NCBI GenBank assembly: GCA_028284705.1
Contig: JANQRE010000004.1
Span: forward strand, 482,967 to 546,966
Reading direction: 5' to 3'
Length of the DNA: 64,000 bases
Source: Paracoccaceae bacterium
Lineage (GTDB): Bacteria; Pseudomonadota; Alphaproteobacteria; Rhodobacterales; Rhodobacteraceae
The translations under genes and the position numbers were made by a program. Below the pieces are notes generated by a model, which saw only the letters and a program-made list of their open reading frames with translations, was not told where the DNA came from and made no database searches. This document shows, in pieces, positions 55,295 to 64,000 of the stretch (the stretch's first letter is position 1; the number at the start of each line of letters is the position of its first letter).

Positions 55295-56227
55295 TTAGGC
55301 GCTACTCCAAGCCTTCACAAAGGCCTCCAACCGGTCCTCCTCGCCGCCCCAGACATGGGAGCGCACGATATTCGACAGCACGCCAAAATTCATACAAAGC
55401 GGGTCTTCTGGCCCATCCGTGCGCGACAGAGGCGCATGCACGCTCTGCCCGAAGAGCCGTTCCAGCGCTGAGGGCAGAGGATCGACCTCACCGATTTTGA
55501 CCGGTGCGACCGCCTCAAACCGCTTCGCGCCAAATGGCATCCAGCCGCCGAGCGGGGTAAAGGCGCGCCGGTCCAACTCACAATGGGTGATCATCTGCGC
55601 CCGCACGACGTCTTCGACCGTGATCTCCCCCTCGCGGCGGAACAGCGCCACGGGAATGATGAAATACCGCGCTTCGGTATTGAAGAAGACCCGCGCTGCG
55701 TTGAAGCAAATGAAGGCATTTGTGGCATCGGCGCGAAAGCCCGCATAGCCGCGTTTGCCGACCTGCGCTGGCTGGCGCGGATTGCCGCCCATCGTGGGAT
55801 AGGTATAGACGCCACCGATTTCGAGTAGGAAGGGCTCAGGCTTCAGGCTCGGCAGTTTGCGCACGCGTTTGGCCGGCGTCTCCCACTTCTTGCGTAGATT
55901 GCGCAGGGTGCGGGCCTGAGCACGCAACGCGTCGGGCTCAAGGCCTCCCTCTCGGTAAAGCCGCATCGCTTCGCCGCTATCAATCAGGTCCTTCGCGATG
56001 CGAAACGCGGCCTCATGATCCTGCCCGAACTGATAAAGCTGGTCTGCAAGCGCGAGCCAGAAGCTCACCTCTTCCGAGGTCAGCGGCACAAATCCCACGC
56101 CATAGCGCTTGCGCAACCGTTCCACCGTGTCATCGAGCGATCCCGATACGGCCAGATATTCCGCCAATTCAGAGCGCAACCCGGCCCCATTGGCAGTCTC
56201 ATACAGGTTTCTTGAATAAACCCCCAT
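55295..56227 (-). CDS. Conserved hypothetical protein
   Basis: 310-aa ORF with protein-like composition, tightly packed behind the acyl-CoA dehydrogenase gene. Family not recognised. Confidence 0.75.
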   Translation of the reverse strand: MGVYSRNLYETANGAGLRSELAEYLAVSGSLDDTVERLRKRYGVGFVPLTSEEVSFWLALADQLYQFGQDHEAAFRIAKDLIDSGEAMRLYREGGLEPDALRAQARTLRNLRKKWETPAKRVRKLPSLKPEPFLLEIGGVYTYPTMGGNPRQPAQVGKRGYAGFRADATNAFICFNAARVFFNTEARYFIIPVALFRREGEITVEDVVRAQMITHCELDRRAFTPLGGWMPFGAKRFEAVAPVKIGEVDPLPSALERLFGQSVHAPLSRTDGPEDPLCMNFGVLSNIVRSHVWGGEEDRLEAFVKAWSSA

Positions 56228-56364
56228 CGTGACGTCCCCAACGTCTAACTCATCACCAAGCTGCGGAATCGATTGGCAAAACCGATTTTATCCACAGGTC
56301 TCAAAATACCTTTTGCCATGAATGCGCCTTGACCCGAAGTGCTGGAACGGAAACAGTCTGTTGA

Positions 56365-57342
56365 ATGCTGGCCTACATCATCCGTCGAGTCTTCCAGTCC
56401 ATCCTCGTCCTTCTGGTCGTGGGGCTGGTCGCGTTCTCGATGTTCACCTTTGTGGGTGATCCCATCGACAACATGCTGGGCCAGGAGCGCACGCAGGAGG
56501 ATATCGACCGTCTGCGGACGCAATTGGGCCTCGATCGGCCTTTCGTGGTGCAATATTGGAAGTTCCTAGAGAACGCCGTGCAGGGCAATTTCGGGATTTC
56601 CTACCGGCAGGGACGGCCTGTGGCGACAATCATCGCCGAACGCGCGCCCGCCACGTTGGAACTCGCCTTTGTATCGGGCATGTTCGCGATCCTTCTGGGC
56701 ATTGCTCTGGGTGTCTTCACGGCGATCCGGCGCAACGGCATCGCGGCGAACCTGATCATGACCCTGTCTCTGGTCGGCGTCTCCCTGCCTACCTTCCTCA
56801 TCGGCATCCTGCTGATCTATGTCTTCTCGGTTGAGTTAGACCTGCTGCCGAGCTTCGGGCGCGGAGAGACGGTGATGATCGGCAATTGGTCCACGGGGTT
56901 CCTGACAGAGTCCGGACTGCGCGCCCTGATCCTGCCCTCGATCACGCTGGGGCTCTACCAGATGACCCTGATCATGCGGCTCGTGCGCTCCGAAATGCTC
57001 GAGGTGCTCAGGCAGGATTACATCCGTTTCGCCCGCGCGCGCGGACTTAAAGAACGTGCCGTAAACTTCCGCCACGCCTTGAAAAATACGCTTGTGCCGG
57101 TGATCACGGTGACTGGCTTGCAGCTTGGCTCGATCATCGCGTTTGCGATCATCACGGAAACGGTTTTCCAGTGGCCCGGCGTCGGACTTCTCTTCATCAA
57201 CGCGATCCAGTTCGTCGATATCCCGGTCATGGCCGCCTATCTGATGCTGATCTCGGTGATGTTCGTGGCAATCAACCTGATCGTCGATCTGCTCTATTTC
57301 GCCATCGATCCACGCCTCAGGATTGACGGGAGGCACGCATGA
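56365..57342 (+). CDS. Oligopeptide-type ABC permease (OppB-like)
   Basis: MLAYIIRRVFQSILVLLVVGLVAFSMFTFVGDPIDNMLG; FQWPGVGLLFINAIQFVDIPVMAAYLML. Confidence 0.93.
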   Translation: MLAYIIRRVFQSILVLLVVGLVAFSMFTFVGDPIDNMLGQERTQEDIDRLRTQLGLDRPFVVQYWKFLENAVQGNFGISYRQGRPVATIIAERAPATLELAFVSGMFAILLGIALGVFTAIRRNGIAANLIMTLSLVGVSLPTFLIGILLIYVFSVELDLLPSFGRGETVMIGNWSTGFLTESGLRALILPSITLGLYQMTLIMRLVRSEMLEVLRQDYIRFARARGLKERAVNFRHALKNTLVPVITVTGLQLGSIIAFAIITETVFQWPGVGLLFINAIQFVDIPVMAAYLMLISVMFVAINLIVDLLYFAIDPRLRIDGRHA

Positions 57343-58289
57343 CCGACGCGCCGATCCCGACACCTGTGAAGAACCCATCGCGGCTGAAGACCTTCTGGGA
57401 GTCCGATTTCGCCTATGCGTTCCGCCGCTCGCCTGTGGCCATCGTCTCTTTCGCGGTCACGGTTCTGCTGATCCTTTCTGCAGTCTTCGCCCCGCTCATC
57501 GCGCCCTACAATCCGTTCGATCCGGCGTCGCTGAACCTGATGAACGGCTTCACACCGCCGGGCGAGCCCAATGCCTTTACCGGTGACCAATTCATGCTGG
57601 GCACCGATGATCAGGGCAGGGATGTCTTCTCGACGATCCTCTATGGCATGCGGATATCGCTCTTTGTTGGCTTCGCCGCGGTGCTGTTTGCCATGGTTCT
57701 TGGCATCTCTCTGGGTCTGCTCGCAGGATATATCGGCGGCTGGACCGAGACGATCATCATGCGCATCGCCGATGTGCAACTTACTTTCCCCTCGATCCTT
57801 GTGGCGATGCTGATTTTCGGCATCGCGAAAGGTGTCACGCCAGTCGAATATCGCGATCAGATGGCAATCTGGGTCTTGATCATCGCCATCGGCCTGTCGG
57901 ACTGGGTGCAGTTCGCCCGCGTCGTGCGCGGCGCAACCCTGGTGGAAAAGAACAAGGAATATGTGCAGGCTGCCAAGCTTATTGGCCGCTCCGGTCCGGC
58001 GATCATGATGCGCCACATCTTGCCCAATGTGCTCTCGCCAGTGCTGGTGATCGCCACGATCTCGCTGGCGCTCGCAATCATCGCCGAAGCCACGCTCTCC
58101 TTCCTCGGGGTCGGCGCGCCGCCCACGCAGCCCTCCCTCGGCACGCTCATTCGCATCGGCCAGGGATTCCTCTTCTCCGGCGAGTGGTGGATCCTGTTCT
58201 TCCCCGCCATGACCCTTCTGGCGCTTGCTCTGTCGGTGAACCTACTCGGTGACTGGCTGCGCGACGCGCTCAACCCGAAACTTCGCTAA
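57339..58289 (+). CDS. Oligopeptide-type ABC permease (OppC-like)
   Basis: FAYAFRRSPVAIVSFAVTVLLILSAVFAPLIAPYNPFDP; MLGTDDQGRDVFSTILYGMRISLFVG. ATGA overlap. Confidence 0.93.
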   Translation: MTDAPIPTPVKNPSRLKTFWESDFAYAFRRSPVAIVSFAVTVLLILSAVFAPLIAPYNPFDPASLNLMNGFTPPGEPNAFTGDQFMLGTDDQGRDVFSTILYGMRISLFVGFAAVLFAMVLGISLGLLAGYIGGWTETIIMRIADVQLTFPSILVAMLIFGIAKGVTPVEYRDQMAIWVLIIAIGLSDWVQFARVVRGATLVEKNKEYVQAAKLIGRSGPAIMMRHILPNVLSPVLVIATISLALAIIAEATLSFLGVGAPPTQPSLGTLIRIGQGFLFSGEWWILFFPAMTLLALALSVNLLGDWLRDALNPKLR

Positions 58290-58300
58290 AAGGACCCCTC

Positions 58301-58747
58301 ATGAAACGTCTCACCCTCGCCATTGTCCTCGCTTTTGCGCTGCCCGCGCAGGCCGATGAGGCCACAGACGCCGCCACAGCCTTCATCGAAAGCCCGGTGC
58401 AGCAGAAACTGCTCGATGACATGCTCAGCCCCGAGATGCTGATGACCCAGTTTCAGGCGATGCAGGTGCAAATCCCGGAGGACAAAGTGCAGCCGGTGCT
58501 AAATATCGTGAGCGAAGAGTTGAACGCGATCCGCCCCGATATGGAAGCCGCCATGATCGCGGGTGCGGCGGCAGCCTTCACCGTTGATGAGATCAACGCG
58601 CTGACCGAGTTCTACTCCTCGCCGCTCGGTGCCTCGGCGATGGCGAAGATGAACCCCTATATGCAATCGACCATGGGCTCGATGATGCCTGCCCTGCAGG
58701 GCGCCCAGGGCAAGATAATGCAGCGCGTTCAGGCTGAGTTGCAGTAG
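58301..58747 (+). CDS. DUF2059-like secreted protein
   Basis: Signal peptide MKRLTLAIVLAFALPAQA; FTVDEINALTEFYSSPLGASAMAKMNPYMQSTMGSMMPAL. Confidence 0.8.
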   Translation: MKRLTLAIVLAFALPAQADEATDAATAFIESPVQQKLLDDMLSPEMLMTQFQAMQVQIPEDKVQPVLNIVSEELNAIRPDMEAAMIAGAAAAFTVDEINALTEFYSSPLGASAMAKMNPYMQSTMGSMMPALQGAQGKIMQRVQAELQ

Positions 58748-58753
58748 GCGGTG

Positions 58754-59146
58754 ATGGTCCGAGTAGGGGTTCTTATCGCGTTCTGTTTGGCGGCCAGCAT
58801 GGCCAAAGCGCAACAGACCTTGGGGATTGGCGTGCTCTGTTCCTACGCGCTTGTGGTGGGGCTGAAAGCCTATCAGGAGGCCTGCCATCCGACCCGCGCG
58901 GCCGAAGCGGCCTTCCTGGATCCGCTGATTGCCAAGCATCGCTGGTTTGTCGCCGAGAATGACGGTTGGACAGCGGCGCGCCACGCAGCGTTCGAGGCGG
59001 AGCAAGGCGCGCAGGTGGCCGATTGTGCCCGTGAGGACCTTGCCACGATGATGGAGACTATGTTCGCCGAGCCGGAACGCCTGACTAAGGGTGTGGAGCT
59101 GCAACTGGCCCAAGGGCGTAAACCCGATTGGGGGGTGTGTTTCTGA
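58754..59146 (+). CDS. Secreted hypothetical protein
   Basis: MVRVGVLIAFCLAASMAKAQ signal peptide; Cys-containing small protein. Confidence 0.65.
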   Translation: MVRVGVLIAFCLAASMAKAQQTLGIGVLCSYALVVGLKAYQEACHPTRAAEAAFLDPLIAKHRWFVAENDGWTAARHAAFEAEQGAQVADCAREDLATMMETMFAEPERLTKGVELQLAQGRKPDWGVCF

Positions 59147-59177
59147 TGTCGGGCTATAGCGAAACGGGGGTTTTCGC

Positions 59178-59255
59178 CCTGCTAACGCAGGAGCGACCCG
59201 GCTGGAGGGGCCAGCCCCTCCAGACCTCCCCGGAGTATTTTCGGACCAATGAAGA
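59178..59255. repeat. Dispersed bipartite hairpin element, copy 2
   Basis: CCTGC-TAAC-GCAGG, GCGACCC, CTGGAGGGGC-CA-GCCCCTCCAG, tail CCCCGGAGTATTTTCGGACCAATGAAGA. Same architecture as 53031-53117. Confidence 0.7.
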
Positions 59256-59297
59256 TAAGGGGTGGCCGCCGGAGAAGTCTGTTTGGGAGGTTTGGGT

Positions 59298-60284
59298 GTG
59301 AGCGAACCAATCCTCTCCGTTCGCGATCTGGTCGTGGAAATCCCGACGCGCTACGGCGTGCTTCGGCCTGTCGATCAGGTCAACTACGATATTGGCGCGG
59401 GGGAAATCCTGGGCGTGGTGGGCGAGTCTGGCGCCGGTAAATCCATGACCGGCAACGCGGTTATCGGCCTGCTGGACCGACCGGCGCGCATCACCTCCGG
59501 TGAGATTTACCTGAAAGGTCAGCGCATTGATCAGCTGCCGATCAACGAGATGCGGCGCCTGCGCGGCAAGGAGATCGGCATGGTCTTTCAGGACCCGCTG
59601 ACCTCTCTGAACCCGCTGCTCCGGATCGGGGAGCAGTTGGAGGAAACGATCCTCGCCCATCTCGATGTCTCCGCTTCGGAAGCCTCCGACCGCGCCGTCG
59701 CGGCACTTGAGGAGGTCGGCATCCCGGCGGCGGCCGAACGCATCGGCAGCTACCCGCATGAGTTTTCCGGCGGCATGCGGCAACGCGTGGTGATCGCGCT
59801 CGCGCTCTGTGCGGAACCCTCGCTTATCATCGCTGATGAACCCACCACGGCGCTCGATGTCTCCGTCCAGGCCCAAATCATCGCGCTTCTGAAACGGCTC
59901 TGCCGCGAGCGGGGCACCGGCGTGATGCTCGTCACCCATGATATGGGCGTGATCGCCGAGGCCGCGGACCGGGTGGCGGTGATGTATGCCGGTCGTCTCG
60001 CCGAACTTGGCCCGGTGCGCGAGGTGTTGGGCGCGCCACGTCATCCCTATACCGAGGGACTGATGGGCTCGACTCCGCTAGCAAGCCAGGGCAAGGCGCG
60101 GCTGCATCAAATCCCGGGCTCCATGCCGCGGCTTGGCAATCTACCCGATGGTTGCGCCTTCCACCCGCGTTGCCCTTACGCGCAGGATCGCTGTCGGGAA
60201 GGCGATACGCCGCGCCTAAAGACCCTCGATGGCCGCACAGCGTGCTGGTTCCCCGTGGCGACCAAGGCGGAGGCCGCGTCTTGA
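59298..60284 (+). CDS. Oligopeptide-type ABC ATP-binding protein (OppD-like)
   Basis: GESGAGKSMTGNAVIGLLDRPARITSGEIYLKGQRI; FSGGMRQRVVIALAL; IIADEPTTALDVSVQAQ. GTG start 59298. Confidence 0.93.
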   Translation: MSEPILSVRDLVVEIPTRYGVLRPVDQVNYDIGAGEILGVVGESGAGKSMTGNAVIGLLDRPARITSGEIYLKGQRIDQLPINEMRRLRGKEIGMVFQDPLTSLNPLLRIGEQLEETILAHLDVSASEASDRAVAALEEVGIPAAAERIGSYPHEFSGGMRQRVVIALALCAEPSLIIADEPTTALDVSVQAQIIALLKRLCRERGTGVMLVTHDMGVIAEAADRVAVMYAGRLAELGPVREVLGAPRHPYTEGLMGSTPLASQGKARLHQIPGSMPRLGNLPDGCAFHPRCPYAQDRCREGDTPRLKTLDGRTACWFPVATKAEAAS

Positions 60285-61261
60285 CCGGCATCGTCTCCAT
60301 CCGCGGTCTGACGCGTGTCTTTGATGTCTCCCGTCCGTGGCTCAACCGGGTCATCGAACGCTTGCCGAAGCGTTTCTTGACCGCTGTCTCTGACGTGTCA
60401 TTGGAGATTGAGGAAAAGACTGTCTATGCGCTGGTTGGCGAAAGCGGGTCGGGCAAGTCGACCATTGGCAAGATGGTCGTAGGGCTTTTGCCGCCCTCCG
60501 ACGGGTCGGTGGAAATCGAGGGCATCAACCTCTTTACCGAAGAGGATGACGATAAGGTCGAGCTGGTGCGTTCCGACCTTTCGATGATCTTCCAGGACCC
60601 CTATGCCTCGCTCAATCCGCGCTGGCGGGTGCGCGATATCATCGAGGAGCCCGTCGCGGCGAAGGGCAAAAAGACCGCCGGTTTGGCGGAGGATCTCCTG
60701 GAGAAGGTCGGGTTGTCCGCCGCCGATGCCGGAAAATTCCCGCATGAATTCTCCGGTGGTCAGCGGCAAAGAATATGTGTTGCCAGAGCCTTAGCGAGTG
60801 AACCTCAACTGATTGTCTGTGACGAGCCAACCTCTGCGCTGGACGTCTCGGTTCAGGCGCAGGTACTCAATCTGATGTCTGATCTGAAGGATGACCTGGG
60901 GCTGACATACCTTTTTATTAGCCACGATCTGACCGTGATCCAGCACATGGCCGACACCATAGGCGTGCTCTATCTTGGGCGGCTGGTGGAGGAGGCGACT
61001 CCGGCGCAACTCTTTGAAAACCCGGGGCATCCCTACACGCAAATGCTGCTCGCTGCAGCACCGAAGATGGATGGCTATGGGCGCGAGGTGCCACCCCCGA
61101 CGGGCGAGATCCCCGATCCGATCAATCCGCCCTCGGGTTGCGCCTATCATCCGCGTTGCCCCCTTGCGACGGCGCAATGCAAAGCGGAGCGGCCTGAATT
61201 GGTTAAGCATGAGGGGCGGCGGATCGCCTGTTTCCGTCCGGGAGAGAATGCGCTGATTTGA
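60281..61261 (+). CDS. Oligopeptide-type ABC ATP-binding protein (OppF-like)
   Basis: GESGSGKSTIGKMVVGLLPPSDGSVEIEG; FSGGQRQRICVARALA; CDEPTSALDVSVQAQVLNLM. TTG start overlapping the upstream stop (TTGA). Confidence 0.92.
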   Translation: MTGIVSIRGLTRVFDVSRPWLNRVIERLPKRFLTAVSDVSLEIEEKTVYALVGESGSGKSTIGKMVVGLLPPSDGSVEIEGINLFTEEDDDKVELVRSDLSMIFQDPYASLNPRWRVRDIIEEPVAAKGKKTAGLAEDLLEKVGLSAADAGKFPHEFSGGQRQRICVARALASEPQLIVCDEPTSALDVSVQAQVLNLMSDLKDDLGLTYLFISHDLTVIQHMADTIGVLYLGRLVEEATPAQLFENPGHPYTQMLLAAAPKMDGYGREVPPPTGEIPDPINPPSGCAYHPRCPLATAQCKAERPELVKHEGRRIACFRPGENALI

Positions 61262-61303
61262 CTTCAGAAAGATTGCGTAGAGCGCTGATTAGTAAATATA
61301 ATC

Positions 61304-62119
61304 ATGAAATACGTTGCGATCCTGAAAGATATCTTCAAACGCTCAGCCGAGCTTAATCTCGGCTTGATCGCGGCGGGTGTCGCCTTCTTCTCGATGCTTT
61401 CGCTTTTCCCGGGTCTCGCCGCGTTGATTGCCATCTTCGGGCTGTTTTTCGACCCGTCCCCGATGCTCGAACAGACCTCCACGCTAAAAAGCATCATCCC
61501 GGAGGCTGCCTATACGATCATCGCAGACCAGATGGCCGCCCTGATCGCGGCCCGCTCGCCGACGCTGGGCCTGGCAGGCCTTATTTCCCTAGGGGTCGCC
61601 GTCTGGACCGCGCGGGCCGGCGTCGGTGCGATGATGATGGGGCTGAACACCATTTGCGGTGTTGAGGACCGGGGCAGCATCCGGCATTACACCAGTTCGA
61701 TCTTCCTGACGCTTTTGCTGATCTTTGTGGCCAATGTCGCCGTGGCGGCAGTGGTGGTTTTACCCGTCATTCTGGCCTTCTTCCCACTCCAGGACCGTGC
61801 GGAGCAGATCATCGACATGGGCCGTTGGGGGCTGGCGCTGTCAGCGGTGATGATGGGTCTCAGCGCGATCTATCGCTTCGGGCCCAATCTCGCGGGCCGC
61901 CGGGCGCCGTGGTTTTCCAGCGGTGCAGTGCTGGTGACAGCGCTCTGGTTCCTGTCCTCCTCGGCCTTCTCGTTCTATCTGTCGCGCTTTGCCGATTACA
62001 ACGAGACCTACGGCTCCATCGGGGCCATAGCGGCGCTGATGATGTGGTTTTATCTCAGTGCCTATCTCGTCCTTCTCGGTGCCGCCTGGAACATGGCGCT
62101 TCGGGAAGCGGACGCCTAG
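61304..62119 (+). CDS. YihY/BrkB-family membrane protein
   Basis: LNLGLIAAGVAFFSMLSLFPGLAALIAIFGLFFDPS...YGSIGAIAALMMWFYLSAYLVLLGAAWNMALRE. Confidence 0.92.
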   Translation: MKYVAILKDIFKRSAELNLGLIAAGVAFFSMLSLFPGLAALIAIFGLFFDPSPMLEQTSTLKSIIPEAAYTIIADQMAALIAARSPTLGLAGLISLGVAVWTARAGVGAMMMGLNTICGVEDRGSIRHYTSSIFLTLLLIFVANVAVAAVVVLPVILAFFPLQDRAEQIIDMGRWGLALSAVMMGLSAIYRFGPNLAGRRAPWFSSGAVLVTALWFLSSSAFSFYLSRFADYNETYGSIGAIAALMMWFYLSAYLVLLGAAWNMALREADA

Positions 62120-62341
62120 CGCCACAAGATCAAACCCTCGACATCTTGGAGAGTTTTCCACAGCTTGTGAAAAAAAATTCTCACGACCACTATCCCGGTA
62201 CCACAATATTTGGTATTTTGGACCATATCTCGGCAATTTCCCCCTTGGTGATTGTGGATAACTACGATTAGATAGAGGCATAAACAGAATATCGGCGCGG
62301 CGCGTATTGTCAGTGACCGATGCAGAGGTGGAGTAGTGGTA

Positions 62342-64000
62342 ATGGCGGCGATTGAGTTCGTGGTTCGCGATCGTGCTGGCAATTTGCAGCGTGGTGTCCT
62401 TTCAGAAGAAAATGGTAATGCGGTTTCGGTGGCGGGTGCTGATGCGGTCTCGCTGAATTTGCGGCGATTCCAAGCGGTTGGGTATACCCGGGACGGCGAT
62501 ACCCTGGTTATTGAACTGGCCGATGGCCGGCAATTGCGGCTGGATGGGTATTTCCAGGGAGAGACCGATCTGTTCCTCAGCGCAGATGGGCTTTTGTCGG
62601 AAGTCAGCCTGACCGAGACCGGCGCGGGCGTCGATGCGCTTTATCAGGAGGCCGAGGTTTACGGGAAATGGAACCCCAATGACGCGCTTTTCTACACTGA
62701 CGGGCCCGATCTTGACGGCGTGATCACCGCCGAAGCGCCGGTGACCGATGAAGAAACCCCGACCATGCTGGCGACCGGCATTCTGACCGGTCTTGGCGGT
62801 GCGGGCGGTCTCGGCGCCGGTGCCGCAATCGCGGGTGGTGCGGCGGTTGTCGGTGTTGTTGGCGGCGGTGGAGGCGGCGGCGGTGGTGCCGCGCCCGACA
62901 CCACACCTCCTGCTGTGGAAATCGACCAGGGCGTTGTGTCGGTGGATCATGTGTTTGATGACGAGGATCACCAGGATGGTGTCGAAATCGGCGGGACAGG
63001 TGAGCCGGGGACAACGATCACCGTCGAAATTGGCGATGTCACGCATGAGACCACGGTTGATGACGACGGTAATTGGGAGGTGGTCTTCACGCCGGAGGAA
63101 GTGCCGGGTGGAGAATATGTTGATGATGTAACTGTCACCGCGACCGATGACGCCGGGAACACAACAACCGTCACAGACATAGTGCACCTCGATACGGTGA
63201 CGACCGTCACTTTGGCCGAGATTGACGGGGCTGTTGCGGGCAGCGGTGCCGTGATCAATGCAACCGGCCATGCCGATGGTGTGACGATGAGCGGCACCGG
63301 CGAGGCGGGCTCGACGATCGTCGTGCAGATCACCGATGGTGCCTCGGCGACCACAACCGTGGCGGATGACGGCACTTGGTCGGTCAATTTTGCGGCGTCT
63401 GAGATCGCGACTGGCGAATACACGGCTGATGTCACCGTCACGGCGACGGATGTCTATGGCAACACGGCCTCGACCACCTCGCAGATGATCGTTGATACGG
63501 TCACCGATGTCGCGGTGACCTCCAACAATGCTGGCACGGACGGCACCTATAATGATGCCGAAGTGGCGGCTCCGGCGATCCTCAGCGGCACCGCGCAACC
63601 CGGCGCGACGGTTGAGGTGACCCTGACCCATGCCAATGGGCAAACCCTTGGGGTGCAGTCGGTTTCCGCAGATGCCTCCGGCACGTGGAGCGTCACTTAT
63701 CCTGGCGGCACATTGCCGGGCGGCGAGTATGACGTGACGGTGACAGCGGTCGCGACAGACGCAGCGGGCAATAGCGAGACCGCAACCTCGACCTTCCCGG
63801 TCGATACGCTGACCAATGTGGCCCTGTCCCAGATTGACGGCAACGCGCCTTCGACGGTGATCAACGCGGTCGGCCATGCCGATGGTGTGACGATGTCCGG
63901 CACCGGCGAACCGGGTGGTACGATAACCGTGGCGGTCGCTGGCGGCGCGTCTCAGCCTGCCGTGGTGGATGCCAATGGCAATTGGAGCGTCACGTTCCCG
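62342..64000 (+). CDS. 5' part of large Ig-like-repeat adhesin (truncated by window edge)
   Basis: Open frame of 553 codons with no stop, absent from the ORF track: BapA-prefix-like N-term MAAIEFVVRDRAGNLQRGVLSEENGNAVSVAGADAV, Gly-rich linker, then Ig-like repeats (GHADGVTMSGTGEAGSTIVVQITDG..., GEYTADVTVTATDVYGNTAST). Confidence 0.88.
   Translation, partial: MAAIEFVVRDRAGNLQRGVLSEENGNAVSVAGADAVSLNLRRFQAVGYTRDGDTLVIELADGRQLRLDGYFQGETDLFLSADGLLSEVSLTETGAGVDALYQEAEVYGKWNPNDALFYTDGPDLDGVITAEAPVTDEETPTMLATGILTGLGGAGGLGAGAAIAGGAAVVGVVGGGGGGGGGAAPDTTPPAVEIDQGVVSVDHVFDDEDHQDGVEIGGTGEPGTTITVEIGDVTHETTVDDDGNWEVVFTPEEVPGGEYVDDVTVTATDDAGNTTTVTDIVHLDTVTTVTLAEIDGAVAGSGAVINATGHADGVTMSGTGEAGSTIVVQITDGASATTTVADDGTWSVNFAASEIATGEYTADVTVTATDVYGNTASTTSQMIVDTVTDVAVTSNNAGTDGTYNDAEVAAPAILSGTAQPGATVEVTLTHANGQTLGVQSVSADASGTWSVTYPGGTLPGGEYDVTVTAVATDAAGNSETATSTFPVDTLTNVALSQIDGNAPSTVINAVGHADGVTMSGTGEPGGTITVAVAGGASQPAVVDANGNWSVTFP

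Noticed and set aside
62201-62257. CCACAAT ... ATTGTGG inverted repeat upstream of the adhesin
   Set aside because: 7-bp arms separated by 43 bp in an AT-rich region; not distinguishable from chance by eye.
62402-63877. 491-aa minus-strand ORF
   Set aside because: Antisense to the Ig-repeat adhesin; long only because of GC-rich repetitive codons. The plus-strand translation is clearly protein-like.
1-64000. CRISPR arrays, rRNA and tRNA genes
   Set aside because: Looked for regularly spaced short repeats and for tRNA-like cloverleaf or CCA-ended segments in the main gaps; none could be supported by eye.

Overview
64 kb alphaproteobacterial chromosomal window, probably Rhodobacteraceae/Roseobacter-like (inferred from gene content, codon style and a characteristic intergenic repeat). 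It is almost fully coding. Left to right it contains: a bacteriophytochrome histidine kinase with a FixJ-type regulator and a B12-binding (AerR/PpaA-like) protein; RpiR and OxyR regulators; two tandem Hint-domain proteins, one fused to a lamin-tail-like domain; a catabolic island with an XRE-cupin regulator, a complete peptide-type ABC transporter, three CocE/NonD hydrolases, an M81/MlrC-like peptidase and an alpha/beta hydrolase; a complete C-P lyase (phn) cluster; several amino-acid and oligopeptide ABC transporters; an acyl-CoA dehydrogenase with a divergent LysR gene; a BrkB/YihY protein; and the 5' part of a large Ig-like-repeat adhesin running off the right edge and missing from the ORF track. 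The most interesting element is a pair of paralogous three-gene modules: a DUF4123 adaptor, a C/H/D transglutaminase-like putative toxin, and a small signal-peptide protein that is a candidate immunity factor. They lie in opposite orientation and flank the phn cluster. A frameshifted, truncated third immunity-like gene sits beside the second module. All family names come from reading the supplied translations; no database search was run.
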